The notes: generated by a model not told the origin, from the sequence alone. A stretch of 64,000 nt of DNA from Streptacidiphilus sp041262525 (GCF_041262525.1 NZ_JBGCCK010000002.1:310001-374000), one strand, 5' to 3'. Positions 26,533-33,989 are shown, counted from the first letter of the stretch. Made by a program: numbers and translations.

Positions 26533-27231
26533 TCAGGCAGCGCGGAGCTGGGCCTGGGTGATGACACCGTTCTGGACGGTGTAGCTGCCGAGGAAGTGCA
26601 GGACGGTGCCGTCGCTGTGCTGTGCGTCGATGGCGACGTCCACGGTGTCGCCGGTGTTGCCGGTGATGGTGAGGGTGTCCTTGACCGTGTTCGCGAAGCC
26701 GGAGGAGAACGTGGCGTAGGACTGGCCCAGATTGTCTCCCCCGAGGTTCCAAGCTGCTTGGTAGTCGTGCCGGTTGATGGCGCTGTAGTAGGCCGTGACA
26801 ACGCCGTCGGGGGTGGCCGCACTCGGAGTGGGCGTGGCACTGGTCAGCGAGGGGCTCGGCGTCGGGCTCGATGTCGGGGACGAACTCGGTGATGGCTGCG
26901 TGGGCTGCGTGGTTGGCATCGCCGTGGTGGAGGGCGTGACGACCGCAGCTTGTGCACCGGCAGGGTGGTTGCCTGTCCCGTGGGTCAGCAGGAGCGTGAT
27001 GCCTGCGGACAGCGCGAGGGTGACCGCCGCCGCCAGCACGAGCAGGGTGAGCCGGTGCCGGCCCCTCGGCAGCGGCGGGGCGGGGAGCGCGGGCAGCGCC
27101 TGAATGGTCAGCGTTTCCGCGGGCGCGTCGGCGGGTGGCGGCGTGCCCGGTTGAAGCGAGGCGCCGCAGTTGGTGCAGAACCGCTCCGCGGCAGCCGACA
27201 GGACGTGCCCGCAGGTCCGGCAGAACGCCAT
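26533..27231 (-). CDS. Zinc-ribbon membrane protein with extracellular NTF2-like domain
   Basis: This 232-residue protein has a zinc ribbon at the N-terminus (C4, C7, C19, C22; MAFCRTCGH...CTNCG), one transmembrane helix (about residues 63-82), a Pro/Ser/Thr-rich linker (about 100-140) and a C-terminal domain of about 90 residues (VVTAYYSAINRHDYQAAWNL) of the NTF2/DUF4878 type. The ribbon would be cytoplasmic and the C-domain outside. ATG 27231 follows GGGGGATCTG. It is the last gene of a three-gene cassette with 27290 and 27718. No function is established. Confidence 0.75.
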   Translation of the reverse strand: MAFCRTCGHVLSAAAERFCTNCGASLQPGTPPPADAPAETLTIQALPALPAPPLPRGRHRLTLLVLAAAVTLALSAGITLLLTHGTGNHPAGAQAAVVTPSTTAMPTTQPTQPSPSSSPTSSPTPSPSLTSATPTPSAATPDGVVTAYYSAINRHDYQAAWNLGGDNLGQSYATFSSGFANTVKDTLTITGNTGDTVDVAIDAQHSDGTVLHFLGSYTVQNGVITQAQLRAA

Positions 27232-27289
27232 CAGATCCCCCTCTGTGCCGGGCGGCACCAGCCTGGTGCCGCCCAGCTGCGTGTCAGAC

Positions 27290-27691
27290 TCAGATTCCGA
27301 ACAGCGCGCGGACGGCCTGGGCGAGAGCCGTCACCGACGTCGTCAGGACGGTGGCGCCGCCGACGGCCGCTCCCAGGGAGAGCATCAGGCCCTTGATCCG
27401 GAACTTGTCCGGGGCCTCCTTCCCGGTCTCCTCGTGCAGGGCCTGGGCGTTGGCCTCGGCCTCGGCCGCATCCGCCATGTCCCCGCTGTCGGCCGCCTGG
27501 ATCCTCGTGAGGAGCTCCGCGAGCGCGTCTCGCAGTTGGTCGATGGTCTGCGGGACGGGCGTCGAGGCTTCGCCGGTGCTCGCCGTGCCGCTCGCGGAGG
27601 CGTGGTCGCCCGCGGCGATGCCCACGCCTGTGAGTGACGCGTTGTCGCCGATCCTGATGCTGTTGTCGCGCTTGCCCGGCCTGCTGCTCAT
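27290..27691 (-). CDS. Small GDN-motif protein with C-terminal hydrophobic segment
   Basis: This 133-residue protein has a short N-terminal beta-like motif (SIRIGDNASLTGVGIAAGDH, residues 11-30) that matches the C-terminal motif of the neighbouring 587-residue protein (SVSIGDNNTISGAAFSVGKG). A helical region follows (about 48-95, rich in Ala, Leu and Glu), then a hydrophobic C-terminus (about 100-130). Similar short GDN-type strand motifs occur in actinobacterial proteins of multi-component signalling or defence sets, but I cannot name the family. It lies 26 nt downstream of the 27718 gene and is probably co-transcribed. Confidence 0.7.
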   Translation of the reverse strand: MSSRPGKRDNSIRIGDNASLTGVGIAAGDHASASGTASTGEASTPVPQTIDQLRDALAELLTRIQAADSGDMADAAEAEANAQALHEETGKEAPDKFRIKGLMLSLGAAVGGATVLTTSVTALAQAVRALFGI

Positions 27692-27717
27692 GATGTGCCC
27701 CTCTCGCTCAGGATCGG

Positions 27718-29481
27718 TCAGGACCCGGCTCGTGACGTGGGCCGACCCGCCGACGCTGTGGCCCTGGCCCCCTTGCCGACGCTGAACGCCGCTCCGGAGA
27801 TGGTGTTGTTGTCGCCGATGGAGACGCTGTTGTTCACGATCGTTTCGACGCGGCGCTTCAGTTCACCGGCGTCGATGTTCTTCTGCTCCAGGAATTCGAC
27901 AAGCGAGTCGAAGATCCGCTTTTCGACGACTTTGGTGTACATCTCCTTGTCCAGGATCTGGAAGTACCGGTGGTAGCCGAGCAGGAAGCCGCCGCTGTCG
28001 AGCACCAGCCGCAGCACGGTGCGCACGACCGGGCCCAGGATCGGGTCGAGGAGGCCGAGCGAGGGGAAGTGGTCGGGGACACGGGAGCGCACATCGCTGG
28101 CCGCCTCCCGGACGCTGATCAAAGCACCGTGATTGAAGGTGAACTGACGGGCGATGACGCGGCGCTGGCGGATCTCCTTGCGGGCGCGCCGGAAGTCGGC
28201 GAACACCTGGCGCGCCGCGCGCGGCAGGCAGCGCACCATCATGCCGAACCACTGGAAGCCGCAGCGAAAGACCAGCCGTAGGAACTGTCGGACGCTGGGG
28301 CGCAGGAGCAGATCGTCGATCTCGTAGTAGCGCGTGTTCAGGGGCGGCAGCAGGGTGTGGCTCGCCTCGACGAACAGGTGTGTGGAGGTCAGGGACAGGC
28401 GCAGGAAGAGGGTGTAGACCAGCTGGCCGTCCCAGCCGACGATCTCGATGGCGAGGTAGGGTCGGGCCCTGTCCTCGGGGTGCTCCATCAGGTAACGGAT
28501 GACGGCGTCGCTGACGCGTTCCACCGGCCGCCCGGCTCCCTGCGGGCCGGTGAGGAAGCGGGCGTCATGGTGGATGTCGGCGCCGTTGATGAAGAGCCGG
28601 TCGTGGACGCCCAGCCCGGGGAAGTCCAGTCGGCCGACGCACTCAGCCACCCAGTCGTGGAGCTCGGTGACGGTGAAGGGGTCGACGGGCTCGTCCGGGT
28701 CGTCCGGGATGTTCGCGTCGAGCGCGAAGGACCAGCTGTCCAGGGACCAGCCGTGGCCCAGGAACGGGTCGAAGCCGCTGTACGCGGTGACGTTGCCCGC
28801 GGCGTACGCGGCGACGAGATCGATCTGCTGCTTGGTCAGTGTCCTTCTTGGCTGAGGCGCCTGTGACGCGTCGAACGATCCCCGGCGCAGGGTGTGGGCG
28901 AGGGCCCCCCAGCGAGCGACGTACGCCTCGGTGAAGACCACGACCCACGACAGCACGAAGACCAGCAGGAACGGCAGGAAGGTGCCCGCCACCAGGCAGA
29001 CGAACATCAGCAGGAGTGCGACGACGAGGGCGACGTCGCGGGTCAGGTGCCGCGCCCTGGCGGCCACGACGTGCTTCATCACGGCGACCAGGTCCACGCC
29101 CGGCGAGCGTGCGACTCCCCGGAGTGGCTCCTCCAGGACCTTCTCGACCAGGTCCTCGGCAAGCTTGCTGTCCAGGTGCACGGCCGCACACAGGTACCGT
29201 GTCGCCTCGTCCCGGCCCACGACCGGCACGGGTGTCGGTCGACCCGGATCAGGGCCGCGCTGTGAGGGCACCGCGTCGGTCCGGGCGAGAGAGGCGGTGG
29301 CCTGCTCGGGGACGAGGGTGGGTAACTGAAGTGGAGCAGAAGCGACTTGTACGGGCCTGCCGACGCTTACCCCGTCAGCGTCGGCGTCAAGGACCGCTGT
29401 CGGTCCCGTCGCGTTGCCGCAGTTGCCGCAGAATGCCGAGCCGACGGGATTCTCGTGCCCGCAGACGGAACACGGCACCAT
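27718..29481 (-). CDS. Large zinc-ribbon membrane protein with C-terminal GDN motif
   Basis: This 587-residue protein has a zinc ribbon (C4, C7, C18, C21; PCSVCGHE...CGNCG), a linker, two adjacent transmembrane helices (about residues 151-187), a long cytoplasmic part of about 350 residues, and a C-terminal motif SVSIGDNNTISGAAFSVGKG shared with the next gene. The cytoplasmic part includes conserved-looking blocks (YSGFDPFLGHGWSLDSW; HDRLFINGADIHHDARFL). ATG 29481 has AGGAGG 5 nt upstream. The family is uncharacterised as far as I can tell. A long upstream gap and its own ribosome site suggest it leads the three-gene cassette. Confidence 0.72.
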   Translation of the reverse strand: MVPCSVCGHENPVGSAFCGNCGNATGPTAVLDADADGVSVGRPVQVASAPLQLPTLVPEQATASLARTDAVPSQRGPDPGRPTPVPVVGRDEATRYLCAAVHLDSKLAEDLVEKVLEEPLRGVARSPGVDLVAVMKHVVAARARHLTRDVALVVALLLMFVCLVAGTFLPFLLVFVLSWVVVFTEAYVARWGALAHTLRRGSFDASQAPQPRRTLTKQQIDLVAAYAAGNVTAYSGFDPFLGHGWSLDSWSFALDANIPDDPDEPVDPFTVTELHDWVAECVGRLDFPGLGVHDRLFINGADIHHDARFLTGPQGAGRPVERVSDAVIRYLMEHPEDRARPYLAIEIVGWDGQLVYTLFLRLSLTSTHLFVEASHTLLPPLNTRYYEIDDLLLRPSVRQFLRLVFRCGFQWFGMMVRCLPRAARQVFADFRRARKEIRQRRVIARQFTFNHGALISVREAASDVRSRVPDHFPSLGLLDPILGPVVRTVLRLVLDSGGFLLGYHRYFQILDKEMYTKVVEKRIFDSLVEFLEQKNIDAGELKRRVETIVNNSVSIGDNNTISGAAFSVGKGARATASAGRPTSRAGS

Positions 29482-29831
29482 TCGACCTCCTCGGGTGATG
29501 GACGTGCGTGACTGTTCGGTGTCGGCTGCCGGTGCGGGCGGCGCAGCCGCCTGATAGCCCCGGGGTCCGAGAAAGCCGGGACGCGATGCTCCCGCGGAAG
29601 TCGATAAAGGCGATAACGGCCCCCGAATGGTCGGCCTCGCGGTCAACCGTAGCCCCAACTCGGGCCCGGTGACGGCGTCATGGAAAATCGCATCGTCTCC
29701 GGCGGTGACCCGGGCCACCGGGGCGACCCGGTGGACATCCTCACCACACACTCACCACACAACACAGGGGTCCGGCCGCTCCTGAAAGGAGGCGGCCGGA
29801 CCCCCGAGGCCCGCACCCGAGGTCGGCGGCG
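29482..29831. other. 350-bp intergenic region with terminator
   Basis: The region between the zinc-ribbon protein start and the L36 stop codon carries no gene. It holds the strong hairpin at 29767-29804 and presumably the promoter of the cassette, but I see no clear -35/-10 pair. Confidence 0.6.
29767..29804. terminator. Strong hairpin terminator
   Basis: GGGGTCCGGCCGCTCC pairs with GGAGGCGGCCGGACCCC (one bulged G) around a short GAAA-type loop. It starts 28 nt past the L36 stop on the minus strand, in the right place for terminating that transcript. Confidence 0.75.
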
Positions 29832-29954
29832 TCAGCCCTGCCGAACCTTCGATCGCGGGTCCTTACGATTGATGACGAAGACCCTGCCGCGCCGCCGAAC
29901 CACCTGGGCGCCGGGCTTCGCCTTGAGCGAGCGCAGCGAATTGCGAATCTTCAA
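29832..29954 (-). CDS. rpmJ: Ribosomal protein L36 paralogue, zinc-free form
   Basis: This 40-residue protein (M-KIRNSLRSLKAKPGAQVVR and on to SKVRQG) is the alternative bacterial L36 that lacks the CxxC...C...H zinc site. Such paralogues replace the zinc-binding L36 during zinc limitation and are usually Zur-controlled in actinomycetes. The start is TTG 29954, because AGGTGATC (8 nt of perfect anti-SD match) lies 5 nt upstream and the family begins M-K-[IV]-R. I found no convincing Zur box in the 90 bases upstream. Its neighbours are zinc-ribbon proteins downstream and DUF2630 upstream. Confidence 0.92.
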   Translation of the reverse strand: MKIRNSLRSLKAKPGAQVVRRRGRVFVINRKDPRSKVRQG

Positions 29955-30046
29955 CGAGATCACCTTTCCTCTCAGACCCTCCCCCGTCGTGTACACAACA
30001 CGCGACCGTCGTCCGACATTCCACGGCGCTGCCCGCCCGGGGCTCG

Positions 30047-30301
30047 TCAGGACTCGTAGCCCTCCACCTCGGCCGCCGGGCGGACCCGTGCGGCGCCCGG
30101 GTCCTCGCCGAACTCCGACAGGGCCCGGCGCTGCCGCAGCAGGTCCCAGCACTGGTCCAGCTGCACCTCCAGCGCGGCCAGCTCCTTTCGGGCGGCGTCG
30201 CTGTCCGCGCTGCCGTCGGCGATCCGGGCGCGGAGCTGCTTCTCGGCGTCGATCAGCCGGTCGATCGAGCCGAGGATGTCATTGTTCTGCTGGTCGGCCA
30301 T
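30047..30301 (-). CDS. DUF2630 family protein
   Basis: This 84-residue cytoplasmic protein is helical with the family core ALEVQLDQCWDLLRQRRAL and an acidic N-terminal half (DQQNNDILGSIDRLIDAEKQ). Function is unknown; the family is widespread in actinobacteria. ATG 30301 has GGGAGA 5 nt upstream; an in-frame ATG at 30331 is less well placed. It lies between rpmJ and the mycothiol-dependent isomerase-like gene on the same strand. Confidence 0.88.
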   Translation of the reverse strand: MADQQNNDILGSIDRLIDAEKQLRARIADGSADSDAARKELAALEVQLDQCWDLLRQRRALSEFGEDPGAARVRPAAEVEGYES

Positions 30302-30396
30302 CGGGTCTCCCTGGAGTGGTGTGGTGGACACGGCTCATCCTCGGTCCGCACCGAGCCTGGCGCATGCCGGCGCACGATGTGCGCCACCACGACGTC

Positions 30397-31197
30397 CTAC
30401 TCCTCCGGCTCCCAGGCGCGCAGCAGGTCGATCAGCCCGGCGTCTCCGTCGATCTTCAGGGAGTCCGCCGGGAGCCGGCCGTACAGGAAGAGGACCAGCT
30501 CACTGGCCGTGCCACGGACAGAGAAGCCGGCTGCGTCCGGGCCCCCGCCGGTAGTGGCAGCGGCGGCAGAGGCGGGCAGACGGGTGGACCGTGCACCGTC
30601 GCCGTCGACCGTGAGGCGCCAGGAGTGGCCCTCGGTGGCGTGGAAGTCGAAGGCAGTGGGCTTGTGCGGCCAGGCGCTCGGCGTTGCGCAGCAGGTGGAC
30701 AGGAAGTCCTCGAGTCCGTCGAGTGCCACCTCCTCCGGCAGCGGCTGCGGGGCGCCCACGGTGATCTGGGCGTCGTAGGTGTGCACCGCGATCTCCTGGA
30801 GCTGGTGCCGGGCGACCGCACCGCAGGTCTGCGGCGACTGCGACGAACCCCACCACGTCCAGCAACCGCGATCCGGACCGGCCTCCCGCAGCGCGTCCAG
30901 CAGCTGCTGCGTCGATGCGGCAAACCAGGCCAGCAGGGCCTCGCGCTCCCGAGGCGCCGCCGCGGCGCGCTCGGCAGCGGCCTCGGCCGTGGGAGCGTCG
31001 GCAGGCCCTGCGGCGACGGTGACGGCCCAGAAGCGGCGGCTCTGGCTCATGTGCTGCACCAGGTCGAACAGCGTCCACTCGGGGCAGGTCGGCACCCGCA
31101 CCTCGAGGCCGGGCGCGGAGGCGACCGCGGCGCGGAACGCGGTCGCCCGTTCGTCGATCAGTCGCAGCAGAACGGGGAGCTCAAGATTCTTCTTCAC
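30397..31197 (-). CDS. Maleylpyruvate isomerase-family, mycothiol-dependent enzyme
   Basis: This 266-residue protein has a DinB-like four-helix N-domain (MDMPI_N, about residues 10-145) with the metal-ligand set H49 (LVQHMSQSRR) and the E-x-x-x-H pair in QLQEIAVHTYDAQ, plus a C-terminal SCP2-like domain (about 165-262). Members use mycothiol as cofactor in isomerisation or detoxification. The substrate is unknown. The ATG is followed by KKNLELPVLL; the upstream site is weak. It diverges from the broken MarR gene. Confidence 0.87.
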   Translation of the reverse strand: MKKNLELPVLLRLIDERATAFRAAVASAPGLEVRVPTCPEWTLFDLVQHMSQSRRFWAVTVAAGPADAPTAEAAAERAAAAPREREALLAWFAASTQQLLDALREAGPDRGCWTWWGSSQSPQTCGAVARHQLQEIAVHTYDAQITVGAPQPLPEEVALDGLEDFLSTCCATPSAWPHKPTAFDFHATEGHSWRLTVDGDGARSTRLPASAAAATTGGGPDAAGFSVRGTASELVLFLYGRLPADSLKIDGDAGLIDLLRAWEPEE

Positions 31198-31291
31198 CGC
31201 GGCTGTCTATCACCGGGCTCCGGCAGCTGGCCAGCGGTTTTCACATCCGCCGGATATTGGATGACACATCAACCGATGTACCATTCCCAGC

Positions 31292-31524
31292 ATGGATGAG
31301 CCCCGCTGGCTGAACGAGCATGAGGCGCTCGTGTGGACGAAGTACCGCACGCTCCGTCGCGAACTGCAGGCCGTTCAGGACCGGCAGCTCGCCGAGGACT
31401 CCAAGCTTTCCGGCGCCGACTACGCGCTGCTCGCTCCGCTGTCGGAATCCGCGGCCGCGCCGCAGCATTGAAGGCCCTGGAAGTCATCTTCGATCGCTTG
31501 CTGACGGCCTTGTCCGAAGACTGA
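31292..31524 (+). pseudogene. MarR-family regulator with central deletion
   Basis: From ATG 31292 the frame encodes 59 residues that match the N-terminus of a MarR protein (WLNEHEALVWTKYRTLRREL, then LSGADYALLAPLSES) and then stops at 31471. The next frame (about 31465-31524) encodes the family C-terminal helix (ALKALEVIFDRLLTALSED). The winged helix between them, about 75 residues, is missing and the joint is out of frame. The gene lies at the right border of the accessory block, about 100 nt from the tldD-like tail. Confidence 0.8.
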
Positions 31525-31588
31525 GAAGACTGAGGGGACGAATAGGCGGCCTTCGCGACCCCTCCGCCGCGAGCGAGTAGGCGCGTGG

Positions 31589-31618
31589 TTACGTCGCAGC
31601 CGGATCGGGCCCTACCTT
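31589..31618 (+). promoter_or_regulatory. Candidate leaderless promoter ahead of tldE
   Basis: TTACGT (31589-31594) and TACCTT (31613-31618) are 18 bp apart and lie 7 nt before ATG 31626. This spacing is typical of leaderless actinobacterial promoters. It would supply transcription for tldE now that tldD is far away. Confidence 0.5.
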
Positions 31619-31625
31619 TGATCTC

Positions 31626-31682
31626 ATGGCAGTCGACACCGGGATCAACGCGCCCGACACCCAGCAGGAGGCGGGTCGCTGA
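31626..31682 (+). CDS. 18-residue ORF resembling the tldD C-terminus, coupled to tldE
   Basis: This short frame (MAVDTGINAPDTQQEAGR) resembles the end of TldD (GVNVLNTAQESGRS at 3.8-5.4 kb). At the DNA level CAGGAGGCGGGTCGCT (31665-31680) matches CAGGAGTCCGGTCGCT (5346-5361) at 14 of 16 positions. Its TGA overlaps the tldE ATG (TGATG), as tldD normally does. I infer that it is the left-behind 3' end of tldD, now serving as a translated leader for tldE. It could also be chance or a native leader peptide. Confidence 0.5.
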   Translation: MAVDTGINAPDTQQEAGR

Positions 31683-33088
31683 TGACCGACCAGAACACCG
31701 TGCGACCCCACGAGCTCGTCGAGCGCGCGCTGGAGCTCTCCCGGGCTGACGGCTGCGTCGTCATCGCCGACGAGGAGTCGACCGCCAACCTGCGCTGGGC
31801 GGGCAACAGCCTCACCACCAACGGCGTCACCCGTGGCCGCACGCTCACCGTGATCGCCACCGTCGACGGCCAGGAGGGTACGGCCGTCAGTGTCGTCTCG
31901 CGCGAGGCGGTGACCCTCGACGAGCTGGAGTCGCTGGTCCGCGCCGCCGAGGCCGCCGCGCGGGCGGCCGGTCCGGCCGAGGACGCGCAGCCGCTGCTCG
32001 CCGGTGGTGCGGCGTCCGCCGACTTCACCGAGGCGCCGGCCGAGACCTCCGTCGAGGTCTTCTCCGCGTTCGCCCCGGCGCTCGGCGAGGCGCTCGGGCT
32101 CTCCCGCAAGAGCGGGCGGCTGCTCTACGGCTTCGCCAACCACATGGTGACCTCCAGCTACCTGGGCACCTCCACCGGCCTCCGGCTCCGGCACGACCAG
32201 CCCACCGGCACGCTGGAGCTGAACGCCAAGACGGCGGACCTCTCCGCCTCCGCCTGGACGGGTGCGGCCACCCGCGACTTCCGCGACGTGGATCCCGTGG
32301 CCCTGGAGGCGCAGCTCGCGCAGCGGCTCGCCTGGGCCGAGCGGAAGATCGACCTGCCGGCCGGCCGCTACGAGACGCTGCTGCCGCCCTCGGCGCTGGC
32401 CGACCTGATGATCTACCTGACCTGGTCGGCGGGCGGCCGCGACGCACACGAAGGGCGCACCGTCTTCTCCAAGCCGGGCGGCCGGACCCGCGTCGGCGAC
32501 CGGCTCTCCTCGCTGCCGCTGACGCTGCGCAGCGATCCGGTCTACCCGGGTCTTGAGGCCGCGCCCTTCGTCGTCGCGCACGCCTCCGGCGGCGACAGCT
32601 CGGTCTTCGACAACGGGCTGCCGCTCTCCCCCACGGACTGGATCCGCGACGGCGAGCTCACCAACCTGCTGACCACGCGTCACTCGGCGGGGCTGACCGG
32701 CCTTCCGGTCCGCCCGGGGATCGACAACCTGGTCTTCGAGGGCGCCGACCCGGCCTCGGGCACCACGCTCGAGGACATGGTCGCCCGCACCGAACGCGGG
32801 CTGCTGCTCACCTGCCTCTGGTACATCCGCGAGGTCGACCCGGCGACGCTGCTGCTGACCGGGCTCACCCGCGACGGCGTCTACCTGGTGGAGAACGGCG
32901 AGGTGACCGGAGCGGTGAACAACTTCCGCTTCAACGAGTCCCCGGTCGACCTGCTCGGCAGGATCACCGAGGTGGGGCGCACCGAGCGCTGCCTGCCGCG
33001 CGAGTGGAGCGACTGGTTCACCCGGGCCGCGATGCCGCCGGTGCGGGTCGCCGATTTCCACATGAGCTCGGTGAGCCAAGCCTCCTGA
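31682..33088 (+). CDS. tldE: TldE/PmbA, non-catalytic TldD partner
   Basis: This 468-residue protein is the second subunit of the TldD/TldE peptidase. It has the two-domain layout of the PmbA family (N-domain about residues 10-215; C-domain about 225-445) and no HExxxH motif, as expected for TldE. Family blocks include DGCVVIADEESTANLRWAGN and the C-terminal VENGEVTGAVNNFRFNESPV. The ATG overlaps the stop of an 18-residue ORF that looks like the tail of tldD. A hairpin terminator lies about 60 nt past its stop. Confidence 0.93.
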   Translation: MTDQNTVRPHELVERALELSRADGCVVIADEESTANLRWAGNSLTTNGVTRGRTLTVIATVDGQEGTAVSVVSREAVTLDELESLVRAAEAAARAAGPAEDAQPLLAGGAASADFTEAPAETSVEVFSAFAPALGEALGLSRKSGRLLYGFANHMVTSSYLGTSTGLRLRHDQPTGTLELNAKTADLSASAWTGAATRDFRDVDPVALEAQLAQRLAWAERKIDLPAGRYETLLPPSALADLMIYLTWSAGGRDAHEGRTVFSKPGGRTRVGDRLSSLPLTLRSDPVYPGLEAAPFVVAHASGGDSSVFDNGLPLSPTDWIRDGELTNLLTTRHSAGLTGLPVRPGIDNLVFEGADPASGTTLEDMVARTERGLLLTCLWYIREVDPATLLLTGLTRDGVYLVENGEVTGAVNNFRFNESPVDLLGRITEVGRTERCLPREWSDWFTRAAMPPVRVADFHMSSVSQAS

Positions 33089-33146
33089 CCGACCCGGATC
33101 CGTCTCTTGATCGTCCCCGACCGATCGTCCGCGACCGACACGCATC

Positions 33147-33184
33147 TCGCGGGCACCCCCCTCTCCTCAGCGGGGTGCCTGCGG
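33147..33184. terminator. Hairpin terminator after tldE
   Basis: CGCGGGCACCCC and GGGGTGCCTGCGG form a stem with a perfect 8-bp core (33152-33159 with 33172-33179) and a 12-nt loop. It starts about 60 nt past the tldE stop and ends 44 nt before the DUF3099 gene. Confidence 0.65.
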
Positions 33185-33227
33185 CGTACCGTGGTCGTAG
33201 GGGCCGGGTAAGGGGTGGTGGAGAGCA

Positions 33228-33542
33228 GTGAGTAAAGCCAAGGCGATCCGGATCACGGGAGCGCGGTCGAGCCTGACCGAGGACGTACGGGGCCGCCAGC
33301 GCCGCTACATCATCTCGATGGCCGTCCGCACGGTCTGCGTGATCCTTGCCGTCGTGCTCTGGCAGGAATCGCGGATAGCGGCGATCATCGCCCTCGTCGG
33401 CGGGACGATCATTCCCTACTTCGCGGTGCTCTTCGCCAACGCGGGCCGCGAGGGCGCCCCCAAGATGCCGGAGACCTTCGTCGGCTACCAGCCGCCGCCG
33501 GCCCTCGGGCCCGGCAGCACAGCGCCGGTCGACAAGCCTTAG
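33228..33542 (+). CDS. DUF3099 family membrane protein
   Basis: This 104-residue protein has two predicted transmembrane helices (about residues 28-45 and 50-70) with a basic N-terminus (ITGARSSLTEDVRGRQRRYI) and a Pro-rich C-terminal tail. It matches the actinobacterial DUF3099 pattern. Function is unknown. Start is GTG with GGTGGAG upstream. It stands alone between the tldE terminator and two further hairpins. Confidence 0.85.
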   Translation: MSKAKAIRITGARSSLTEDVRGRQRRYIISMAVRTVCVILAVVLWQESRIAAIIALVGGTIIPYFAVLFANAGREGAPKMPETFVGYQPPPALGPGSTAPVDKP

Positions 33543-33621
33543 AGAAACCTTAACCAAGGATCAAGACGATTGACCGGATCCCTGGACGAGTGCACAGGCT
33601 CGCATGCCATACTGCAGACGC

Positions 33622-33688
33622 GCTCCGCATCCCCCGTCGGAGCGACGGACTGATGCCGGGCGGCTCCCCCCGTGGCTGCCCGGCATCG
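33622..33688. terminator. Two successive hairpins after the DUF3099 gene
   Basis: CGCTCCG pairs with CGGAGCG (33622-33628, 33639-33645) and GATGCCGGGC pairs perfectly with GCCCGGCATC (33653-33662, 33679-33688). They fill the 210-bp gap before the small Cys/His gene. A double terminator is the simplest reading; a structured leader RNA for the next gene is the alternative. Confidence 0.5.
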
Positions 33689-33752
33689 CCATGTGCGCTG
33701 CGCGTGCGCTGCGTGGGCGCCGCTCTTTTTGTGGCGGCATAGGGTTGCCGGT

Positions 33753-33989
33753 ATGAGCTGGATGAGCACCGAAGAAGCGCCGGAGACCCCGATCTGTTCA
33801 GGGAAGGGCTGCCGCGCGGCCGCCGTCTGGGTCCTGGCCTGGAACAACCCGAAGCTGCACACCCCCGAACGCCGCAAGACCTGGCTCGCCTGCGACGAAC
33901 ACCGCGACCACCTGACGCTCTTTCTGGACGCGCGCGGTTTCCTCAAGGACGTCGTCAGGCTTGAGGACTGGCAGGAACCGGCGAGCTGA
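33753..33989 (+). CDS. Small Cys/His-rich conserved protein
   Basis: This 78-residue protein has a CSGKGC segment near residue 15 and a CDEHRDH segment near residue 50, so it probably binds a metal such as zinc. The remainder (AVWVLAWNNPKLHTPERRKT; FLDARGFLKDVV) is typical of a small protein conserved next to moaA in streptomycetes. Function is unknown; some databases label relatives as acetone carboxylase, which the size does not support. ATG 33753 lies 7 nt past a TAGGGT box, so it is probably leaderless. It converges on moaA with a 15-nt gap. Confidence 0.75.
   Translation: MSWMSTEEAPETPICSGKGCRAAAVWVLAWNNPKLHTPERRKTWLACDEHRDHLTLFLDARGFLKDVVRLEDWQEPAS

Noticed and set aside
29955..30046. 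Zur box ahead of the zinc-free L36
   Set aside because: The only symmetry is a weak TTGTGT/ACACGA around 29990-30001, which does not resemble actinobacterial Zur sites.
29955..30152. 106-residue version of L36
   Set aside because: The family protein has 38-41 residues, and the extension overlaps the DUF2630 gene out of phase.
5367..31625. Integrative element or prophage with att sites
   Set aside because: No integrase, transposase, tRNA or phage gene was found. The 16-bp match at the ends lies within tldD-like coding sequence, so it may be shared ancestry and not an att core.
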